A stretch of DNA of 16,110 nt from Finegoldia magna (GTDB lineage Bacteria > Bacillota > Clostridia > Tissierellales > Peptoniphilaceae): assembly GCF_018371055.1 (NCBI RefSeq), contig NZ_JAGYZD010000014.1:1-16110 (forward strand). The letters are read 5' to 3'. The position numbers and the translations under genes were made by a program. Below the pieces are notes generated by a model that was not told the DNA's origin, did no database searches, and worked only from the letters and a program-made list of their open reading frames with translations. Below are positions 1-8,546 of this stretch, one piece after another (within the stretch, counting starts at the first letter, position 1; each line of letters starts with the position of its first letter).

Positions 1-3000
1 ATAGAGAAAGGTTTGAGTTCCATTCAAGTTATGCAACTATATGGAAAGTTAAAAAAATTAGGGATAAGAATTTCATTTGCAGAACTTATGGACGATCCAA
101 GCTTGTTTAAATGGTTAGAACTTATAGATAATTCTAAAGTAAAAAATGATAAAAATATGAAGTCATCAATTATCAAAAGTAATGATAATAAGTTTGAGTT
201 AACAGATATCCAATATTCTTATTTAATAGGCAGAGAAGATGACCAAGTTTTAGGTGGAGTCGGATGTCACGCTTATCTTGAAATAGATGGAGAAAATATT
301 AAGGAGGATAGATTAAAAAAAGCTTGGAATAAACTTCAATATAGGCATCCTATGCTTAGGGCTAAATTTACGAAAGATGGTTATCAAGAGATAATGGGGA
401 AGCCATATGATGAAGAGATAGAAATTTTTGATTTATCTACTTTAGATGAGGAAACATCAAGTTTAAGATTGATAGAAATTAGAACACAATTATCTCATAG
501 GAAATTAAATGTGAATGAAGGTCAAGTTGCTGGGTTGTCCCTAGCGAAGCTTTTGAATAATAAATTTAGGATATTTTTTGATATAGATTTACTTGTTTCT
601 GATGTAATGAGTATGAGCATTATCATCAAAGAGTTGGCTGAACTTTATTCAGATGTAAGCCTTGATTGCTTGGACTCCTATACATTTAAAGAGTATATGC
701 AGGACTTAGATAATAATTCAAATTATGAAGATGATAAACTTTTTTGGAAACAAAAAATTAATTCATTTGAGATAGAAAGACCAAATTTACCATTAAAAAA
801 ACAACCAGAGCAAATCAAAGAAACAAAATTTACAAGAAGAATAAGAATTATTGAAAAAGAACAATGGAATACTATAAAAAGCATAGCGGCGTCTTACAAA
901 AGTACGCCATCCATGGTGCTTCTGACTGCTTATGCACTTATTCTTGAAAGATGGTGCAATCAAAAGAAATTTTTTATAAATATACCATTATTTAATAGGG
1001 ATTTATCTAATGAGAATTTAAAAAATATGGTAGGTGATTTTACAAATATTTTATTAGTGGAATATGAGTCAGTAGATGATTCAAGTTTTTTGGATACTTT
1101 AAAAAGAACAAATAAGACATTTTTAGAAAATGTATCTCATAGTGCATATAGTGGAGTACAAGTTCAAAGAGATATATCAAGGAAACAAGGAACAAGTGTG
1201 AATGTAGCACCTGTTGTTTTTGCATGTAATATAGATTATCCGTTGGAAACAGAATTGTCAAGAAAGGAGTTTGGAAAGTTGTCGTATATGATTTCGCAAA
1301 CTCCAGGAGTTTGGATAGATTTTCAAACGTATGTTGTAGATGGAGATTTAATTCTTTGCTGGGATACTGTAGATGAACTTTTCCCAATTGAGTTACTAGA
1401 TGATATGATTAATTCTTTATATACATTACTTATTTCCTTGACACTGACGATAAATTGGGGGAAAAGAGTAGATGTTTTGCCTAAGAGCCAAAAGATTATT
1501 AGAAAGCAAGAAGTTGAAGAAATCTTACCACTTAAATATCCTGATGAAACCTTATATGATGGATTTATTAGAAATGTAAAATTAAATCCTGATAAGGTGG
1601 CTATTATAGATTCTGAAACCAAAGAGCAAATTACATATCGTAAACTTTATGATATTTCTTTAAGACTTGCAGATTATTTATATAATGATGGCGTCAAAAA
1701 AGGAGAATATGTAGGAATTACACTCCCAAGGGGTAGCAAACAGCTTTATGCAATTTTCGGAATTTTATTTATAGGGGCGGCATATGTATCAATAGGCATT
1801 TCTCAACCAAGTGACAGAAGGAACAAAATATATGAACAAATTGGTATAAATCACATAATAAGTGACGAGGAAACAATAGTTAAATGTTCTTTGAATAATG
1901 AAGAAGTTAAGCTCATCGATTTAGATAAAGGAATGAATAGTTATAAGAGATTAGAAAGTCCGGTTCAAGTTAGCCCATATGACAGTGCATATATTATTAT
2001 GACATCAGGGACAACAGGAATTCCAAAGGGGGTTGAAATTATGCATACAAGTGCCATTAATACATGTATTGATTTAAATGAAAAATATGACGTTAATTCT
2101 GCAGATACAATATTAATGGTATCTGCGATAGACTTTGACTTGTCGGTTTATGATATTTTTGGAGTTCTTCGTGCAGGGGGCACAATAGTTACAACAAGTG
2201 AAGATAATTATAGGAATCCTGATGAGTGGTTAAAGTTAATAGATGAATATAAAGTGACAATATGGAATTCTGTACCGATTTTATTTGATATGATTGTAAC
2301 TATGGCTGAAGGGAAAAATAGACAATTGCCATTTAGAACAGTTATGCTTTCGGGCGATTGGATTGCAATAAATTTACCAGAACGATTCTATAATATTAGC
2401 GACAAAATGAATTCTGTTGTTGTGGCTATGGGCGGAGCTACAGAAGCATCAATTTGGTCAAACTATATGAATGTACCAAGAAAAATATCAGACGGCTGGG
2501 TTTCTATTCCATATGGAAAGCCTTTAAAGAACCAAGTATATAGAGTTGCTGATAGTTTTGGTAGAGTTTGTCCGAACTATGTTAAGGGAGAATTACTTAT
2601 AGGTGGAGTTGGCGTAGCTAAAGGCTACTATGGAGATGAAGAATTAACTGAGAAAAAATTCTTTGTAGAAGAAGGCCTTAGATGGTATAGAACTGGAGAT
2701 AGTGGAACAACATGGAATGATGGAACTATTGAATTTCTTGGAAGAATAGATAAGCAAGTTAAAATCAAGGGTTATAGAATTGAACTGGGTGAGATTGAAG
2801 AAGCAGTTAGAAGAAAATTGAATTTTAAAAATGTAAAAGTCGTTACTAACTATAGGAGAAATAGCTTATATGCATTTGTTTTAGGGAATAATGTTGAATT
2901 GAATTGCAAAGAATTATTTATAGACGTACTTCCTCCGTATATGATCCCAGATAAATTAATTTTTATAAAAGAATTTCCAGTAAACAAAAATGGAAAGGTG

Positions 3001-4653
3001 AATGTTAAAAAGTTAATAGAAATTGCGGAAAATGCAACAGAGGATATATATAAGAATAGAAGCTATAATAATTCTAGAGAAGAACTTTCAAGAGAAATAG
3101 TTGATATTTTTAAAGAAGTTACTAAAAATCCTTATTATGAAGTAAATTCAAATTTTTTTGAAAATGGAGGAGATTCGTTAGTTGCACTTAATATATTATT
3201 GAAACTGAATAATAAATATAATATTGAATTAAATATGAAAGATATATTCACTAGTGATTCTATTTTTCAGTTGTGCGATATAATACAGAGCGAAATAAAG
3301 CCACATAAAGAATGTGAATCTGAGAGTTTTGGGTTAAATGAAGAAAAAGTATTTCTAACAGAATTGCAACATTCATATTGGTTAAATAGAGTAGGGTATG
3401 GAAATTTGGAAAGGCAGAATTCTAACTTTTATATTGAATTAGAATGCAAAAATTTAGATGTCATAAAAATAAAAAGTTCATTCAACAAAATTATTAATAA
3501 ATATAATATATTTAAGAATACCATAAGTGATAATGGAAGATACTTTGAAAGTATACCTAAACCAGATATTGAAATCAAATATAATGAATTAAGTAATGAA
3601 TCTGCGAAAAGTAAAAAAGAACTTTTAGAAAATATAAGAAATAGGATCATGTATTTCATTGATGAGAAAAATTTATTTGATCCTATTAAGATTGAAGTAA
3701 CAAAAATGGATGATAGTAAGACAATTATGCATATTTGTTTTGATAATATATATTTTGATGCTCCAAGTATTATGCATATTCTTAACGAGTTGAATTTATT
3801 GTATAAAAATTCGGATGCGGAAGGGTTTACTTTAATTAGAGGTAGTATGCCTAAAATAAATGATGATAAGTTGGAGTTAGATAAACGATATTGGAAAAAT
3901 AAAATTAATGATATATTTCCAGCACCTAATTTGATAAAAGATTCTATAAAGCAAGAAAGAAGTTCAGGGTATTTTAAAAGGATTTCAACAATATTAACGG
4001 AAGATCAGGTTGAAAAATTATCATATATTTCAAGCAAATATAAAATAACGACTTCAAACATTATTCTCTCATTATTTTCAGAAGTAATACATTATTGGAG
4101 TAATTCTACAGATTATACAATAAATGTAATTGTAATAAATAATCAAAAAAATGTATATGATTATTTTGGAGAAATTGCAGATTACACGTCAAACCTTCTT
4201 CACACTATAAATTACAATTCTAATGAATCTTTATATCAAAGAATGAATAGAATACAAGATAATTTATTAAAGGATATTCAGCATATGTCTTTTGAAGGTA
4301 CTCGAGTTCTTAGAGAATTAAGAAGACAAAACAAGAGTATGTATGAAAATATGCCGATAGTATATACTAATACTGTTGGATATGATATTGATATAAATAT
4401 GAGCAATATAGGTAAAATAAAAGAAGTTTTAACTCAGACACCAGGAGTATATCTTGATTTACAGGTTAGTGTAGTAGAGGGAAAGTATGTAATTAATTGG
4501 GATTACTTAACTGATATGTTTGAGGAAAATGAAATAAAAGAAAAGTTTGGGATTTTTAAAAAAGTGTTATTTGATGTGTTAGAAGATGAATCATTTTTTG
4601 AATGTTGTAATATTATACAAAATGAAAATTTTTATGAGGAAGGGATTATTTAG
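1..4653 (+). CDS. Siderophore NRPS, ArCP-Cy-A(Cys)-PCP-Cy (5' end cut off)
   Basis: The reading frame is open from base 1, so the gene continues to the left; a TTG at 13 is not the start. Residues are numbered from the first visible codon (1550 visible). Residues 1-45 are the end of a carrier domain of aryl-carrier type, with candidate phosphopantetheine Ser7 in GLSS. A cyclisation domain follows (about 60-500), with the DxxxxDxxS motif at D196/D201/S204 and QTPGVWIDF near 435. Next is an adenylation domain (about 510-1020): TSGTTGIPKG near 668, GGATE at 811-815, YRTGD at 896-900 and Lys999. A PCP has Ser1059 in GGDS. A second cyclisation domain runs to the C-terminus (D1248/D1253/S1256, QTPGVYLDL near 1480). 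Pocket residues D713, L714, Y717, N756, M782, S784, M810, I818 and W819 resemble the cysteine code of yersiniabactin synthetase. The layout matches Irp2/HMWP2 without its last PCP. It would load an aryl acid, activate cysteine and form thiazoline rings. Confidence 0.95.
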   Translation: MEKGLSSIQVMQLYGKLKKLGIRISFAELMDDPSLFKWLELIDNSKVKNDKNMKSSIIKSNDNKFELTDIQYSYLIGREDDQVLGGVGCHAYLEIDGENIKEDRLKKAWNKLQYRHPMLRAKFTKDGYQEIMGKPYDEEIEIFDLSTLDEETSSLRLIEIRTQLSHRKLNVNEGQVAGLSLAKLLNNKFRIFFDIDLLVSDVMSMSIIIKELAELYSDVSLDCLDSYTFKEYMQDLDNNSNYEDDKLFWKQKINSFEIERPNLPLKKQPEQIKETKFTRRIRIIEKEQWNTIKSIAASYKSTPSMVLLTAYALILERWCNQKKFFINIPLFNRDLSNENLKNMVGDFTNILLVEYESVDDSSFLDTLKRTNKTFLENVSHSAYSGVQVQRDISRKQGTSVNVAPVVFACNIDYPLETELSRKEFGKLSYMISQTPGVWIDFQTYVVDGDLILCWDTVDELFPIELLDDMINSLYTLLISLTLTINWGKRVDVLPKSQKIIRKQEVEEILPLKYPDETLYDGFIRNVKLNPDKVAIIDSETKEQITYRKLYDISLRLADYLYNDGVKKGEYVGITLPRGSKQLYAIFGILFIGAAYVSIGISQPSDRRNKIYEQIGINHIISDEETIVKCSLNNEEVKLIDLDKGMNSYKRLESPVQVSPYDSAYIIMTSGTTGIPKGVEIMHTSAINTCIDLNEKYDVNSADTILMVSAIDFDLSVYDIFGVLRAGGTIVTTSEDNYRNPDEWLKLIDEYKVTIWNSVPILFDMIVTMAEGKNRQLPFRTVMLSGDWIAINLPERFYNISDKMNSVVVAMGGATEASIWSNYMNVPRKISDGWVSIPYGKPLKNQVYRVADSFGRVCPNYVKGELLIGGVGVAKGYYGDEELTEKKFFVEEGLRWYRTGDSGTTWNDGTIEFLGRIDKQVKIKGYRIELGEIEEAVRRKLNFKNVKVVTNYRRNSLYAFVLGNNVELNCKELFIDVLPPYMIPDKLIFIKEFPVNKNGKVNVKKLIEIAENATEDIYKNRSYNNSREELSREIVDIFKEVTKNPYYEVNSNFFENGGDSLVALNILLKLNNKYNIELNMKDIFTSDSIFQLCDIIQSEIKPHKECESESFGLNEEKVFLTELQHSYWLNRVGYGNLERQNSNFYIELECKNLDVIKIKSSFNKIINKYNIFKNTISDNGRYFESIPKPDIEIKYNELSNESAKSKKELLENIRNRIMYFIDEKNLFDPIKIEVTKMDDSKTIMHICFDNIYFDAPSIMHILNELNLLYKNSDAEGFTLIRGSMPKINDDKLELDKRYWKNKINDIFPAPNLIKDSIKQERSSGYFKRISTILTEDQVEKLSYISSKYKITTSNIILSLFSEVIHYWSNSTDYTINVIVINNQKNVYDYFGEIADYTSNLLHTINYNSNESLYQRMNRIQDNLLKDIQHMSFEGTRVLRELRRQNKSMYENMPIVYTNTVGYDIDINMSNIGKIKEVLTQTPGVYLDLQVSVVEGKYVINWDYLTDMFEENEIKEKFGIFKKVLFDVLEDESFFECCNIIQNENFYEEGII

Positions 4654-7323
4654 ATGGAAAATATAAAAGAATTAATTAATGATTTAAATTCAAAGGGAAT
4701 ATTAATTTGGGAAAATGATGGGAAGATAGCCTATAAATCACCTGTAGGAGTAATGAATGAAAAAATTAAAAATATTATACGCACTCATAAGGATGAACTA
4801 ATAAAATATCTTAGAGAAGAAAGTAGAATAAAAAGAATAAAGATTATAGGCAATGATGCTTTAGTAGAGATTGAACCTTCATTTAATGAAGAAAGTAATT
4901 ATATTGATATCAAAGAAAATGCTATAGATGAAGTTAAAATTTTTGAGAGGGAAGCTACAAAATTAATAAATGATAATAATTTATCTAAATGGGTGAATAG
5001 TGCTAATGACGTAGCGTTGCGTGATATATTTAAGACTTTTTATTGCGAAGGCGTGTTTAAAGAAAATAAATATTACAGTTTAAAAGAAATAATAAATATA
5101 CTTGAAATTGATGTTAGCTATGAATGTTTTATTGAAAAGTGGCTAAGAGTTCTTGTGGAAAATAATATTGTAATGCAAGGCAACGAGGGTTATAAAATTT
5201 TGGATTATTCTTACGTAGATAAGATAGCTGAGGATTATTGGAAAAATTTTGAGAATATAGAAGAGAAGATAAATTATGGTCATGATTTTTTTAATTACAT
5301 GAATAAATGTTCGGATTTTCTTCTTGATATCTTACAGAAGAAAGTTAATACAGTGGATATTCTATTTCCAGAAGGCTCAGACAATAGTGCAGTAGGTGTA
5401 TATAGTAATAATAAAGGAAGTAGGCTTTTTAATAAATTGGTGGCTAATATAGTCTATTCTTATATACAAGCGTCTGAGAAAGAACAGGCTGTCAAAATTC
5501 TAGAAATAGGAGCGGGAATAGGTGGCACAACAAGATTTATAGTTGATAAAATAAAAAATGAAAATTTTGAATATTTTTACACAGATATATCTTTTTATTT
5601 TCTCAATAAAGCTAAAGAAAAATATGGCACTCAAAATATGAAGTATAAAATTTTTGATATAAATGATAGTGTTTATAGACAAGGATTTAGCAACGAAAAG
5701 TTTGATATTATATTATGTGCTAATATGTTACATAATTCAAAAAATGGGTTTGAGGCTTTGAAGAATATAAATTATCTCATTAAAGATAAAGGGATTTTTA
5801 TAATTATAGATGAAACAACTGAACCTGAATTTTTGCTTACATCAATAGAGTTGAACGATGCATTATCAAATTTTTATGATGATAGAGCTAAAGATAATGG
5901 TGTATTTTTCACATATAAACAATGGATGAAGATGTTTGAAGTTTGTAAAGCAAATATATGGATTGATTTTCCTCAAAAAAATAGTGATCTATCGTTTACG
6001 GGTCAAAGATTATTTGTTGGAAATTTTAATGATAGTTATAGCATAAATGAAAAAATAGTTAGAGATTCCATTGATGATTGTCTAAAAAAAGTTGTAGTTG
6101 TAGATGATATTGACAAAGAAACATCTATAAAAGTAGGTACTGAGGAAAAGAATGAAGAAGTAGACAAGAAGATATTAGTCGAAATGATTGAAATATGGGA
6201 AGAAATATTACAATCGGAGGACATTAAGTCTACGGATAATTTTTTTGAAGTTGGCGGTGATTCCTTAGTGATTACACAATTGATAACGAAGCTTTGGAAT
6301 AAATACCCTAAAACTAAGATGTTAAAGTGGAAAGAGTTTACAGATATTATATTTAGATATCCTGTTTTAAAAGATTTAGCTTTATTTCTGGAGGACTTTA
6401 ATAACAACAATATTAAGAATGAGATTAACGAAAATTATAATATAACTGAATTGGTAAGCTGTGATGATCCTAATAAAGTTTATATATTTTTTCATGATGG
6501 TACAGGAGAGTTAAATATATATAATAATTTCGTAAATGTTTTGAATGAAAAGAAGAAAAATGTAGCGATATATGGGTTTAGAATAGAGAACATAAAAGAA
6601 TTTAATATAGAGTCACTTTATGAAGATTTAGCAATTAAATATTCTAGTATTATAATTTCACAATTCAAAGAGCAAGAAATTGTGTTGGTAGGTCATTGCG
6701 TTGGAGGTTTATTGGCTTTAGAAACAGGACGTATACTTCTTGATAAAGATATAAATTTATCTGAAGTAGTTTTGATTAGTTCATATTTGAATGAAGGTAG
6801 TATATTGTATGGAAATAATATTTTAAAAAAATATTTAGAATCGAATTTTTTGATGGGCATAGTATTTGGAGAGGTAATTGGGAATAAACAAAGCACTAAC
6901 CCAATTTCGTTATCAGAAATAGAAAATGTAATGGAATATATAGAAAATAACAGGATTAATAGTTTCGAAAGAGGTGTAAAAGAAACTAAGTATACCAATA
7001 AAGAGTTATATACCAAGTTAAAAGATTACGAAGAAGGTAAATTAATACCTACTCAGTATGTTAATACATTTGATATTTTTAAAAAATTCTTTTTGGCTGC
7101 ATCAGAGTATAGACCTTCATCATATAAAGGAGTATTAAAATTTGTACATGGTAATTTTAATACAAATAATTTTTTCATGGAAGGGGCAAGTCTATTTAGT
7201 GATAATGAAAACTTATGGAAGAAAGTAGTAGATAGAAATATAATTTATTACTCAGTAAATGGAGATCATTTTAGCGTTATCAATAAAGAAAATTCTATTA
7301 AGATTATTGAAGATCTATTATAG
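4654..7323 (+). CDS. NRPS, docking-methyltransferase-PCP-thioesterase
   Basis: This 889-residue protein finishes the module begun by the second Cy domain of the preceding gene; its ATG directly follows that gene's TAG. Residues 1-55 resemble a TubC-type N-terminal docking domain. Residues 100-460 form a SAM methyltransferase of the NRPS/PKS-embedded kind, with LFPEGS at 237-242 in the lid region and SAM motif LEIGAGIGGTT near 283-293. A PCP follows with Ser537 in GGDS, then an alpha/beta-hydrolase thioesterase (about 600-889). The order MT-PCP-TE copies the C-terminal end of yersiniabactin Irp1/HMWP1, where the MT C-methylates a thiazoline; that chemistry is inferred here. There is no adenylation domain, so the PCP must be charged in trans. 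Oddly, the thioesterase elbow is GHCVGG, with Cys682 in place of Ser. The Asp that usually follows strand 6 appears as Ser709 (ISSY). The likely catalytic His is His872 in GDHF. Confidence 0.93.
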   Translation: MENIKELINDLNSKGILIWENDGKIAYKSPVGVMNEKIKNIIRTHKDELIKYLREESRIKRIKIIGNDALVEIEPSFNEESNYIDIKENAIDEVKIFEREATKLINDNNLSKWVNSANDVALRDIFKTFYCEGVFKENKYYSLKEIINILEIDVSYECFIEKWLRVLVENNIVMQGNEGYKILDYSYVDKIAEDYWKNFENIEEKINYGHDFFNYMNKCSDFLLDILQKKVNTVDILFPEGSDNSAVGVYSNNKGSRLFNKLVANIVYSYIQASEKEQAVKILEIGAGIGGTTRFIVDKIKNENFEYFYTDISFYFLNKAKEKYGTQNMKYKIFDINDSVYRQGFSNEKFDIILCANMLHNSKNGFEALKNINYLIKDKGIFIIIDETTEPEFLLTSIELNDALSNFYDDRAKDNGVFFTYKQWMKMFEVCKANIWIDFPQKNSDLSFTGQRLFVGNFNDSYSINEKIVRDSIDDCLKKVVVVDDIDKETSIKVGTEEKNEEVDKKILVEMIEIWEEILQSEDIKSTDNFFEVGGDSLVITQLITKLWNKYPKTKMLKWKEFTDIIFRYPVLKDLALFLEDFNNNNIKNEINENYNITELVSCDDPNKVYIFFHDGTGELNIYNNFVNVLNEKKKNVAIYGFRIENIKEFNIESLYEDLAIKYSSIIISQFKEQEIVLVGHCVGGLLALETGRILLDKDINLSEVVLISSYLNEGSILYGNNILKKYLESNFLMGIVFGEVIGNKQSTNPISLSEIENVMEYIENNRINSFERGVKETKYTNKELYTKLKDYEEGKLIPTQYVNTFDIFKKFFLAASEYRPSSYKGVLKFVHGNFNTNNFFMEGASLFSDNENLWKKVVDRNIIYYSVNGDHFSVINKENSIKIIEDLL

Positions 7324-7328
7324 TAAGT

Positions 7329-7334
7329 AAGGTG
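7329..7334 (+). promoter_or_regulatory. Ribosome binding site choosing ATG 7344
   Basis: AAGGTG lies 9 bases before ATG 7344. A GTG at 7332 could be read as an earlier in-frame start, but it lies inside this site and has no good site of its own upstream. The ATG is therefore preferred. Confidence 0.6.
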
Positions 7335-7343
7335 AAACCTGTT

Positions 7344-8420
7344 ATGGACTATAGAATTGGAATATTAGGATCAAATGGTAAAGTTGGAGTTAAATTATGC
7401 AATTATTTAGAAAAAAAAGGCATAAACTTTGTAAAGGCAAGTAGATCTGATAAAAAAAATTTAGATGGGCAGTTTATATTTGATATTTATAATAAACATG
7501 ACTTTGAGACTTTTTTAAAAAATGTCGATATAGTTGTAAATTGCATAGGTCCCACTTTTTATTATGGACAATTTATTGCTGAAAAAGTTATTAAGCATAA
7601 TAAAATTTATATAGATGTATTTGGTGATGAATTTATTCTTAGAAATATACAAAGTGATATAAATTCATTGATTGTTATTTCTGCTGGGGATTGCCCAGGG
7701 TTCAGCGGTATTATTTCTTGTTGGATAAAAAAGAGATATTTTAGTAAGATTTCGAAAATAGATATGTCCTATTTTAGTGGGGGCGAAATAACAGCTTCTG
7801 GATTATTAGATATATTAATGAGTGTTAATATGGGGTATGGGCAAATATCCCATTATTATAAATCGAAGCGATATAAAAGAGAAAAGAATTACATTACAAA
7901 AAAATATATAGAATATTTGGATAGAAGTTTTTATTGCAATGGATTTATAAGCAATGAAATGGTAGATGTTTCAAATTTTTTAAATATAGATGAAATGCAT
8001 TTTAATAATTTGTACTCTAGCGAAGAGGAGTATTTATTATTAAAAGACATCTACTATAAACTTCCAGTGAAAGACAATTGTTGGGAAAATGTAAAAGGTA
8101 TTTTAACTAATGAGTTTAGCTATATAAATAATTCTAACTTTGATGGGAGTTTATATAAGATAGAGGTAGAGGGTGAAAAAAATGGAAAAAATAAAGCGTT
8201 GACATTAGAAATAATATTAGAAAATAGTTATACTATTTCTGCGTATATTCTATATAAGATTATACAAGAAATCTTGTATAGCTCAAAATTAAATATTGGG
8301 ATATTGAGACCATTTGAATTAATTGATTCTGAAGTGATATTTTCGGAAATGACCAAGTTGAGATTAATAAATGATATTTTGGAAGTTGAAAATACTGAAT
8401 ATGATGAGGGGTGCTTATAA
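7344..8420 (+). CDS. Saccharopine-dehydrogenase-like NAD(P)H reductase, putative thiazolinyl imine reductase
   Basis: The protein has 358 residues from ATG 7344, 20 bases after the NRPS stop. The N-terminus carries a Rossmann dinucleotide site, IGILGSNGKVG, with glycines at 9, 12 and 15. It is followed by VDIVVNCIGP and, further on, SAGDCPGFSG. This pattern is typical of saccharopine-dehydrogenase-like NADP-binding proteins. Thiazoline siderophore loci commonly carry a stand-alone reductase that turns a thiazoline into a thiazolidine while it is bound to the synthetase (YbtU/Irp3, PchG). Position and fold suggest the same job here, but those two enzymes belong to the Gfo/Idh/MocA-type fold, so this would be a different family doing an equivalent step. 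The family call is firm; the substrate is inferred from context. The alternative GTG start at 7332 would add four residues. Confidence 0.82.
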   Translation: MDYRIGILGSNGKVGVKLCNYLEKKGINFVKASRSDKKNLDGQFIFDIYNKHDFETFLKNVDIVVNCIGPTFYYGQFIAEKVIKHNKIYIDVFGDEFILRNIQSDINSLIVISAGDCPGFSGIISCWIKKRYFSKISKIDMSYFSGGEITASGLLDILMSVNMGYGQISHYYKSKRYKREKNYITKKYIEYLDRSFYCNGFISNEMVDVSNFLNIDEMHFNNLYSSEEEYLLLKDIYYKLPVKDNCWENVKGILTNEFSYINNSNFDGSLYKIEVEGEKNGKNKALTLEIILENSYTISAYILYKIIQEILYSSKLNIGILRPFELIDSEVIFSEMTKLRLINDILEVENTEYDEGCL

Positions 8421-8423
8421 TAA

Positions 8424-8546
8424 ATGAATTTAGAAATTCAAATGTTGCAATATGTAGATTACGATATAATGATGGATTTAGAGTATGGAATGTTTCTTTT
8501 TAGTTTCAAAGACATTACAATAATCAAAAATTGGAGAAAGATATGA
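8424..8546 (+). CDS. Possible 40-residue coupled small ORF
   Basis: An ATG-initiated ORF of 40 codons starts 3 bases after the reductase stop and fills the whole gap before the regulator. Its TGA (8544-8546) overlaps the regulator's ATG (8543-8545) in an ATGA arrangement. GAGGGGTG at 8406-8413 lies 10 bases upstream and could serve as its ribosome site. The peptide is acidic near the N-terminus (VDYDIMMDLE), with a hydrophobic stretch (MFLFSF) and a basic C-terminus. I recognise no family. It could be a genuine small protein, a leader that couples translation of the regulator to the upstream genes, or chance in AT-rich DNA. Confidence 0.35.
   Translation: MNLEIQMLQYVDYDIMMDLEYGMFLFSFKDITIIKNWRKI
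8533..8536 (+). promoter_or_regulatory. Ribosome binding site choosing ATG 8543
   Basis: GGAG sits 6 bases before ATG 8543. The earlier in-frame TTG at 8531 overlaps this site and has only A-rich sequence before it, so the regulator is started at 8543. Confidence 0.6.

Noticed and set aside
13..15. TTG as start of the first synthetase
   Set aside because: The frame is open to base 1 and the residues before it complete the carrier-domain serine motif, so the gene is cut by the window edge.
1040..1622. Minus-strand ORFs of 99 and 115 codons
   Set aside because: They lie inside the well-supported synthetase and show no domain or ribosome site; open antisense frames are common in AT-rich genes.
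5500..7016. Minus-strand ORFs of 60, 124 and 107 codons
   Set aside because: They lie wholly within the docking-MT-PCP-TE gene and read as low-complexity Ser/Phe/Ile-rich sequence.
8445..8470. TTGCAA plus perfect TATAAT as a promoter for the AraC gene
   Set aside because: The spacing is only 14 bases; shifting to 16-18 bases leaves no recognisable -35 box. TATAAT alone is weak evidence at this base composition.
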